Of a stretch of DNA of 64,000 bases, positions 57,138 through 64,000 are shown piece after piece; the first letter of the stretch is position 1, and the number at the start of each line of letters is the position of its first letter. The translations under genes and the position numbers were made by a program. Source of the stretch: Omphiscola glabra (taxonomy: Eukaryota > Mollusca > Gastropoda > Lymnaeidae); NCBI GenBank assembly GCA_964017045.1, contig OZ024806.1, positions 27,063,503 through 27,127,502 on the forward strand, given 5' to 3'. The notes beneath the pieces are model-generated. The model saw nothing but the letters and a program-made list of their open reading frames with translations. It did no database searches and had not been told where the DNA came from.

Positions 57138-58335
57138 CGTTATAGTAGAAAGTGGTTTGATGCGTTAAAGTAGAAAGAGGGTTGATGCGTTAAAGTAGAA
57201 AGTGGTGTGATGCGTTAAAGTAGAAAGAGGGTTGATGCGTTAAAGTAGAAAGTGGTGTGATGCGTTAAAGTAGAAAGTGGTGTGATGCGTTAAAGTAGAA
57301 AGGGGTGTGATGCGTTAAAGTAGAAAGTGGTGTGATGCGTTAAAGTAGAAAGTGGTTTGATGCGTTAAAGTAGAAAGTGGTGTGATGCGTTAAAGTAGAA
57401 AGTGGGTTGATGCGTTAAAGTAGAATGTGGTTTGATGCGTTAAAGTAGAAAGAGGGTTGATGCGTTAAAGTAGAAAGTGGGTTGATGCGTTAAAATAGAA
57501 TGTGGTTTGATGCGTTAAAGTAGAAAGTGGAGTGATGCGTTAAAGTAGAAAGTGGTTTGATGCGTTAAAGTAGAAAGGGGTGTGATGCGTTAAAGTAGAA
57601 AGTGGTTTGATGCGTTAAAGTAGAAAGTGGTGTGATGCGTTAAAGTAGAATGTGGTTTGATGCGTTAAAGTAGAAAGTGGTTTGATGCGTTAAAGTAGAA
57701 AGTGGTTTGATGCGTTAAAGTAGAAAGTGGTTTGATGCTTTAAAGTAGAAACGGGTGTGATGCGTTAAAGTAGAAAGCGGTGTGATGCGTTAAAGTAGAA
57801 TTTGGTTTGATGCGTTAAAGTAGAAAGTGGTTTGATGCGTTAAAGTAGAAAGAGGGTTGATGCATTAAAGTAGAAAGTGGTGTGATGCGTTAAAGTAGAA
57901 AGAGGGTTGATGCGTTAAAGTAAAATGTGGTTTGATGCGTTAAAGTAGAAAGTGGTGTGATGCGTTAAAGTAGAAAGTGGTGTGATTGGTTAAAGTAGAA
58001 AGAGGTGTGATGCGTTAAAGTAGAAAGTGGAGTGATGCGTTAAAGTAGAAAGAGGGTTGATGCGTTAAAGTAGAATGTGGTTTGATGCGTTAAAGTAGAA
58101 AGAGGGTTGATGCGATAAAGTAGAATGTGGTTTGATGCGTTAAAGTAGAAAGTGGTGTGATGCGTTAAAGTAGAAAGTGGTGTGATGCGTTAAAGTAGAA
58201 AGTGTTGTGATACGTTAAAATAAAAAGTGGTGTGATGCGTTAAAGTAGAAAGTGGTGTGATACGTTAAAATAGAAAGTGGTGTGATGCGTTGAAGTTGAA
58301 AGTGGTTTAATACGTCAAAGTAGAAACTTGGTTAA
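57138..58335. repeat. 25-bp minisatellite, ~48 copies
   Basis: Units of tgatgcgttaaagtagaaag plus tggtg, with common variants agagggt and tgtggtt. The period is not divisible by 3 and stops occur in all frames, so it is non-coding. Confidence 0.96.
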
Positions 58336-59324
58336 TGCTTAGATGAGTCGAAGCCCTAAACACGAATTGGATTATCAAGTTGAACTCTTAGTTGATGATT
58401 CAAATAAATTGCAATACTAATGACGTCATGTTCAGGCCAGCATAATTCTAAATTTGTTTCATAACCTAAAAGAGCCGTGTACAGTGGCGTCTACAGAGGG
58501 AGGAATGGGGGCAGATGATTCCCATCTGAAGTAGGCGGAGAACACATCCTCCCCGCACCCTTATGGCCTGCTTTCAAATGTTTCTAGGTAACAAAATGAA
58601 TATAAGGAGACACAAAATATAATACTTTCATAATTTTTTTGTGGTGTAAATTTGGGGGGAGGGGAAGGGGATTTTTGTTTGAAAAATTATTATTTTTCTT
58701 ACTGTTTAGGTTTAATTTCCAACCCTCTAGTATAAAATCATCAGTGTTTTGACATCATCGCAATCCAACCGCTTGACAAAAAATAATTTTAATAATCAAA
58801 ACCTAAAATGAAAATGTTAAGCTACTTAAATTCATTTTTTTTTTTTAAAACATTTTCTTTGTTGATAAACTAATTTACGGGAACAATGTGAAGAGCTATT
58901 AGTGCAATTGGGATCTTTTCTTCTCATTAGGCTTTCATTTTGTAATTTTACACGATTGTCTGGGAAATGTTTATAAAGGTTCATTTTTGTTATACTAATA
59001 TATATCGTCATAGTGCACTCCCGAATTGAACACCAATACCATACATGGCGTGGCCCGCAATCAGAAGTTACCAAGTCTGAGGTCTGGTTGGAAAGTGGGG
59101 GAGGGAGGGAGGGGATCACTTCCACCACCCAGTAAGAGATAGACGCCTCTGTCCATGTGGCAGTTTTAAAAATAATTCAACGGCGCATTGTCTTGTAAAT
59201 ACTAATACATGTTGCGTAATATACCTTCGCGCTTTAACATTATTTTTAGGTATATTTCTACGTCGTAGAAGACCAAGTGCTTTCAAGCTGCAGGATCTGT
59301 ACAAAGTTTAGTAATTCAAGAACA
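58336..59324. other. intergenic DNA
   Basis: 58480-58580 begins cagtggcgtctacag, reminiscent of hAT-element ends, but no partner end was found. G-rich runs near 58660 and 59100. Minus-strand open frames 58832-59304 are unsupported. Confidence 0.45.
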
Positions 59325-59535
59325 CGACAGGTCCGAACATGACAGGTCGGATTATGATGGGCCAGAAGACGACATGTCAGAACATGAGATCTCAGAACAT
59401 GAATTGTCAGAAGATGGCATGTCAGAACATGACATGTAAGTGCATGACAGGTCAGAACATGACATGTCAGAACATGACAGGTCAGAACATGACAGGTCAG
59501 AACATGACAGGTCAGAACATGACATGCCAGTACAT
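59325..59535. repeat. 15-bp minisatellite, ~14 copies
   Basis: Units of acatgacaggtcaga, with substitutions. Open on both strands only because of its 15-bp period. Confidence 0.92.
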
Positions 59536-60832
59536 TAAAGGCCTCAATAATATGCTGTACCTTGAAGAAATTTTTCCAGGGGAAGATTTCTAAAATTGTG
59601 CCCCCCCCCCTCGCTACATCACTTACATAATCATACACATAATTTAAAATATATAAGCCTTCAATGTAACGCATAGGGGGGTCATCTCCTCTGCCTCTAC
59701 CCAGGGGTAGGTAGGCATCTGCATAATAATCACGATGTTTCAGTCGTAATTATATTCTCTAATCGATTGAGAGAAGAATATGAGCTGTGTATGCGAGGGC
59801 GAGAGTCCACTTTAGTGGAATCTTTGATAGATCTGGAATGTCAAGTCATAACTTTTAAATATACGATAATCAAATTTTGCTCTGCTAATTTGCTCTCACA
59901 GATATTGAGTGGAAAAAATATGTTTACCCTTAGAAATGAATCAGACAACTACTAATTACAATTTGGAAAAAAAAAATTTGTTTTCATAATTGCATACGCT
60001 CATTTCGTTTTCTGTTTGTTTTTTTAAAAGTACATTTCATTTTTTAATGAAATTTTTTTGTTTTGTAATAGTTACAGGTTTGATGACGTCATTTTGTGGT
60101 TTCATGGAAACACAGAATGTCGCGAAAATGTTTCCTTGGAATGTTCCTTTCTGATGACATGAGGGATGAATACATAATTTTAAAATATATGTTATTACAA
60201 TAGTAGAAGCTAAGCACTGTCTCTTTCACGCTAACCCTCTCTCAATCTCTAACACTCTTTCTCTAGCTCTCTCTCACTCATATTTTTCTCAATCTCTTTC
60301 CCTCTCTCTTTCTCTCGCAATCTCTTTCAATCTCTTTCACTGTCTCTAACTCTTTAAATTTCTCTATTACTCCCCCTCTCTCTCTCTCATCCCCTCTCTC
60401 TCTCTCTCTCTTAATCTATTTCCCTCTTTATTTCTAAAACACCATATCCATTAATCTCTCTCTCACTCTAACTCTCTCTCTTCGTCACTTTCTCTCTCTC
60501 TTTCTCTCACCCTCGTTCTCTTGTGCATTCTCTCTCTCAGGCTGAAAATTTGATATATTTTTTTGGTCATAGACAACATTTCTCAGCTCGATAGGTTGGC
60601 GAGAAGTGGATCAATTAGCCTTTCAAAAAATTTGCGAGTCATAAACAAAAGCTATGCAAATATAAAAGATTTTTAACAAAATATTATTTTCCATAAGCAG
60701 AACATTTCAGATTTCCTCACCCCCCCCCCCCCCCCCCCGCCAACCCACCCACTTTTTCCAGCCCTATTGTGTGTCTTATATAAATATGAAAATGGTAAAT
60801 TAATGTCTCCTTATACCATATGTCCTCTACTC
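59536..60832. other. intergenic DNA with CT-rich low-complexity tract
   Basis: 60215-60540 is a long imperfect (CT)n/tctctctc tract. A poly-C run occupies 60720-60738. No gene seen. Confidence 0.6.
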
Positions 60833-61007
60833 CAGTGCTTCTCAAACTTTTTAGTATGGCGGACCGGCAGGAATTTTTCCATTGCACCAAGGACCGGTGC
60901 ACTATTTTTCTTGTACTAACGTGGTAGCGAAATGAGTTTTCTTGAAAACTTCTGCGGACCGGCGGATGATGGCACCGGTCCGCGGACCACCACTTTGAGT
61001 AGCACTG
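60833..61007. mobile_element. hAT-type MITE, 175 bp, with target-site duplication
   Basis: Left end CAGTGCTTCTCAAACTTTTT; right end inverse CAGTGCTACTCAAAGTGGTGG. It is flanked by 8-bp duplications CTCTACTC (60825-60832) and CTCTACAC (61008-61015), one mismatch. An 8-bp duplication and CAGTG ends are hAT hallmarks. Interior phrases such as ggaccggtgc and ggtccgcggaccacc are shared with the decayed copy at 29685-29840. No transposase, so non-autonomous. The long minus-strand frame over 60717-61196 is an artefact crossing it. Confidence 0.85.
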
Positions 61008-61282
61008 CTCTACACCATACAATTTATTAGGGCCTGGCTGTACATAACACATACCATTACGCATATTTCTCATCTTGTAGCACACACTTAGTTTTAAAAA
61101 CGTTCCTTTTCTGTTCTTATTATTTATACAATAATCCAGAACATGCATGCCTAGTTCTGTTGTCAACACTTTAATGCAGAGCATGCATCTGGTCATGTTC
61201 TATAGACATTAATCAGAAGCACATGTCGGGTCCTGTTGTACATGTTACGTCTAGAGCGGGGCCATCTTGCTTGTTTTATTAC

Positions 61283-61590
61283 AGGGCCATCTGGTTCTGG
61301 TTCGGTACGTTGCTGCATCCATATACTGGCATATGTGCAACGGTTGGGGAAGCGATGTTGCCAATCTAACGGCCCCTAGCAGATGCCAGGGCGGCCTTGA
61401 AGCTTTCGATCGTTGTCGAGTTCACCGCGGTATTGTCCAGGTTGTTCCAAGCAATTATGGTGCGTGGAAAGAATGACTGCTTATGTTGCGCTGTGTTACT
61501 CCGAGGCACAGTGAAGCATTTGTTATTGTTTCGGGTGTAATTTCTCATGGGGTTGTCAGATGTTAAGTCAGTGTTAAGTTTGTTTTATTA
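61283..61590 (-). mobile_element. LINE fragment: C-terminal end of reverse transcriptase ORF, L2-like
   Basis: The minus-strand frame reads SDNPMRNYTRNNNKCFTVPR, then SFFPRTIIAWNNL and STTIESFKAALASARGR with a stop near 61366. F-F-P-R-T-I-x-x-W-N-x-L and S-F-K are the standard terminal motifs of many LINE polymerases. A short 3' UTR follows (cttccccaaccgttgcacat in minus sense) and ends in a gaaccagaaccaga tail. It interrupts a 25-bp minisatellite whose units lie on both sides. Confidence 0.8.
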
Positions 61591-61870
61591 CAGGGCCATC
61601 TTGTTTGTTTTATTACAGGGCCATCTTACTGGTTTTATTACAGGGCCATATTGCTTTTTTTATTCAGGGCCATCTTGCTTGTTTTATTACATGGCCATCT
61701 TGTTTTTTTTATTACATTAGACATTAATCAGAAGCACATGTCGGGTCCTGTTGTACATGTTACGTCTAGAGCGGGGCCATCTTGTTTGTTTAATAACAGG
61801 GCCATCCTGATTGTTTTATGCAGGGCCATCTTGCTTGTTTTATTAAATGACCATCTTGCCCGTTTCATGT
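61570..61870. repeat. 25-bp minisatellite, ~11 copies
   Basis: Units of acagggccatcttgcttgtt plus ttatt, with indels. One or two copies also occur at 61255-61290 on the other side of the LINE. A 70-bp segment (from cattaatcagaagcacatgt to tctagagcggggccatc) is present at both 61208-61272 and 61728-61785. Confidence 0.85.
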
Positions 61871-62039
61871 ACTTCATAGATATACATTCCTATCTTGTAC
61901 ACACGTTTGAACGAAGACACGACTTAGACATAACCAGGAAGACAAAGTAACAAATACCATGTATCCTGTCAATGATCATTTATTTTCCGACTGCAACATG
62001 TCATCAAATGTCAGCTGATTTAAAAAAAAAGAATAGCAA
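61871..62039. other. short spacer, nothing recognised
   Basis: No repeat or coding signal seen. Confidence 0.5.
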
Positions 62040-62305
62040 AACTAAAGAAATTGGGATAAAAAAGCTGAAGTACTTGGGATAAAAAAAGCTGAATTACTGG
62101 GATTAAACAAAGCTGAAATACTTGGGATAAAAAAAAAGCTGAAGTACTTGGGATTAAAGAAAGCTGAAATACTTGGGATAAAAGAAAAATTTGAAGTACT
62201 TGGGATTTAAACAAAAGTTAAGTACTTAGGATCAAACAAAGCTGAAGTACTTAGGGTTAAACAAAGCTGAAGTACTTGAGATGAAGCAAAATTGAAGTAC
62301 ATAAA
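62040..62305. repeat. ~25-27-bp imperfect minisatellite
   Basis: Units of aagctgaagtacttgggat plus a variable A-rich spacer (aaaaa, taaacaa, taaaga). Spacer length varies, so no frame persists. Confidence 0.88.
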
Positions 62306-63040
62306 ATTAAACATAAGACATCATTTCAACTGGTCATCTGGTTGTATTACTGGCACTTTCTGTTCCATCTTCAAACAAACTTGTTCAAACGGCACTCGAA
62401 AGCGACACCCTAAAAAGCACCAAGACACCCACAGACACCTCAAAACACCAGTAGACGGGTTCATCTTTTACTGTAATGAAAAAAAAACAAAGAAAAATAT
62501 TTTTTTTTGAAAATTAATAGAAAGTTAACGTCTTTTCGTTTATATTTAATGTAAAATAAAGCCCCCCCCCCTTCCCCCACCCCCCCCCCCAAAAAAAAAG
62601 AAAGACACCGCAGATAGAACATGCCTGGAAATACATGACTCCCTTTATTTGAACTATTTTACAATTTCTTACAATTAAAGGAAAATAAACTTTTTTTTTT
62701 TTAAGGGAAAACTTGTTATTTTAGATTCAAAAATATTCTACAATTTACTGTGGCTTTGGCATATTATGAAGAAAAATCAACAGTTGATCTTTTTTTTGTT
62801 AAATGCCCATGAGCCAATGGTTTTGAAAATGTCTATTAAAAATATCTTTGAAAATACTGAGAGAAAAAAAAAAGTATCACAATAAATAACTGTAAAAGCT
62901 TGCAGACAGATTAGTTGATGAACAGTAATATAGTTGCTAGAAAAGACGGACATCAGAAAATGTGTCTTTATGAGATCGAAAGTACTGGAACGCTATTACA
63001 TCCACTCAATTACACTCATACTGATGTATCCACACATTCC
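62306..63040. other. AT-rich intergenic DNA
   Basis: Poly-C/poly-A run at 62563-62600. No gene recognised. Confidence 0.5.
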
Positions 63041-63044
63041 AATA

Positions 63045-63172
63045 CCCACTTGTACAGACACACTGGTACAGACACACTGGTACAGACACACTGGTACAGA
63101 CACACTGGTACAGACACTCTGGTACAGACACACTGGTACAGACACTTTGGTAAAGACACTCTGGTAGAGACA
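63045..63172. repeat. 15-bp minisatellite, ~8 copies
   Basis: Units of acacactggtacag with t/c variants. Confidence 0.93.
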
Positions 63173-63307
63173 TACAGGAAATATTTCATTAGCTCACGTT
63201 TTTGTTCAAGGTTAAGACAAATTGGTTTGACGCAAAAAAAATAAAAAAATAATCACACACCAGAAAACATACCTGTTAATGGACTCCTTTGAATCCGTGT
63301 AAATGTA

Positions 63308-63553
63308 TTATTGCGTTCGGTTCGCATATCGAAATGTTAATCGCTGTGCGGTAACCGAATCGCTAAATGCTGTTCCCATGTTAGTGACTTCTGAAGCCGT
63401 TGTAGGTGCTTTCGGTGTAGCGGGTGTTGAATCTCCTTCGGGTGTAGCCGGTGTCGTCCTTGAAGTCTGCGCTGAAGCCGTTGTCGGTGCAGTCAGATTT
63501 GTCGGTGTGGTTGTTTTTGTCGCCGTTGTCGATGCAGTAAAGTATGTATTTAT
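63308..63553 (-). CDS. probable Thr/Pro/Ala-rich terminal exon of the family (uncertain frame)
   Basis: A minus-strand frame open from 63553 to TAA at 63308-63310 reads TTTPTNLTAPTTASAQTS, then RTTPATPEGDSTPATPKAPT and TASEVTNMGTAFSDSVTAQR, ending FRYANRTQ. The ATP/TTP-type triplets resemble family exons. A possible phase-0 acceptor is GCGCAG before ACT at 63466, although the coding-like composition begins earlier. A second minus-strand frame is also open (to 63381). No signal exon is adjacent. It may be a second terminal exon of the gene at 63782-63913, a separate member or a relic. Confidence 0.35.
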   Translation of the reverse strand: MNTYFTASTTATKTTTPTNLTAPTTASAQTSRTTPATPEGDSTPATPKAPTTASEVTNMGTAFSDSVTAQRLTFRYANRTQ

Positions 63554-63781
63554 TTATAACGTTTTGTATTTTAGTATATAGTTTGCCTGTGGTGCAGGAT
63601 ATGGCGTAAATGAATTTACGTATGTATACCAATCGCGTGTTGTTGTCTTAATGAGTATGTTTCAAAGTCGACCAGGTGTATGCTAAGCCTATTGATGCCA
63701 GTCAATGTGTACGTTAGTATGGCTTATTTTATGTTTGATGTTGCAGTCGGAGCGTTTGGTGTCGGTGGCGAGGGTGTCAGT

Positions 63782-63913
63782 TTAATAGGCGACGGGTGGT
63801 GTGATAGGTGTTTGCGGTGTCGTAGGTGTGGTAGGTGTTGTAGGTGTGGTGGGTGTGGTCGGGGTGGTGGGTGTAGCAGGGGTGTGATTTAGTCCGCCTG
63901 ATGGTGGTCTCAC
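63782..63913 (-). CDS. terminal exon of a further family member (first exon beyond the window)
   Basis: A strong acceptor (TTTCATTTTCTACTCAG) is followed in frame by GTG AGA CCA, giving VRPPSGGLNHTP, one ATP, six TTP tripeptides, QTPITPPVAY and TAA (43 codons). Thr at every third residue and the V-opening match the 40.4-kb exon. No signal-peptide exon lies in the remaining 87 bp, so exon 1 should be to the right of this window. Just past the stop, a +1 frame stays Thr/Pro-rich (LTPSPPTPNAPTATSNIK, to 63724), hinting at an old frameshift. Confidence 0.55.
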   Translation of the reverse strand: MRPPSGGLNHTPATPTTPTTPTTPTTPTTPTTPQTPITPPVAY

Positions 63914-64000
63914 CTGAGTAGAAAATGAAATCGTATGAGAAATGAACGCAACGAATGAAAACGTTATCGCAAAAATAGAAAAAGTAAGCTGAGAACAAAC

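Noticed and set aside
60717..61196. 159-codon minus-strand open frame
   Set aside because: It runs across the hAT-type MITE and a poly-C tract. No domain and no relation to other features.

Overview
This is eukaryotic DNA, AT-rich and intron-bearing. It is packed with minisatellites and carries decayed non-LTR retrotransposons and small hAT-type elements. Repeat style (LINE 3' ends with a hairpin plus (TAA)n, poly-C and poly-G runs, many minisatellites) suggests an invertebrate, plausibly a lophotrochozoan such as a mollusc. That placement is an inference. No bacterial-type operon, CRISPR array or convincing tRNA/rRNA gene was seen.

The main content is a dispersed cluster of small two-exon secreted-protein genes, apparently one family. 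Complete or nearly complete members: 6946-8000 (+), 11045-12025 (-), 27702-28811 (-), 36322-37026 (-), 42715-44016 (-) and 52501-55488 (-). Second exons without a visible first exon lie at 40374-40604 (-), 63782-63913 (-) and probably 63308-63553 (-). Each complete member has a 21-25 codon signal-peptide exon with a conserved core (I-V-C-T-L-L-L-L-V ... T-T-V-N-S), a splice acceptor 3-7 nt before the ATG, and a phase-0 donor. A terminal exon follows, rich in Ala-Thr-X tripeptides in which every third residue is mostly Thr, with Arg at some of these positions. The largest member (about 888 aa) is an almost pure array of such tripeptides punctuated by P-R-L-G-R or A-R-L-G-R. The nearest design I know is the Ala-Ala-Thr antifreeze glycoprotein polyprotein of polar fish; mucin-like proteins or amidated-peptide precursors are alternatives.

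Layout. 1-6.9 kb: a degraded LINE (minus strand) and a 35-bp minisatellite. 6.9-12 kb: first two family genes, divergently oriented. 12-15.3 kb: featureless AT-rich DNA plus one dispersed repeat. 15.3-26.95 kb: an 11.6-kb, about 270-copy 43-bp satellite that appears to derive from the 3' hairpin of a LINE and has higher-order repeats. 27.7-44 kb: three minus-strand family genes and one orphan exon, with MITEs, a LINE fragment and several minisatellites between them. 45-50.3 kb: minisatellites of 18, 48, 36 and 15 bp, open on both strands. 52.5-55.5 kb: the largest family gene. 57.1-58.3 kb: a 25-bp minisatellite. 59-63 kb: short arrays, a hAT-type MITE with target-site duplication and a second LINE fragment. 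63.3-63.9 kb: further family exons, so the cluster probably continues beyond the window.

Gene models are built from reading frames, splice consensus and similarity among the members themselves; none is checked against transcripts.
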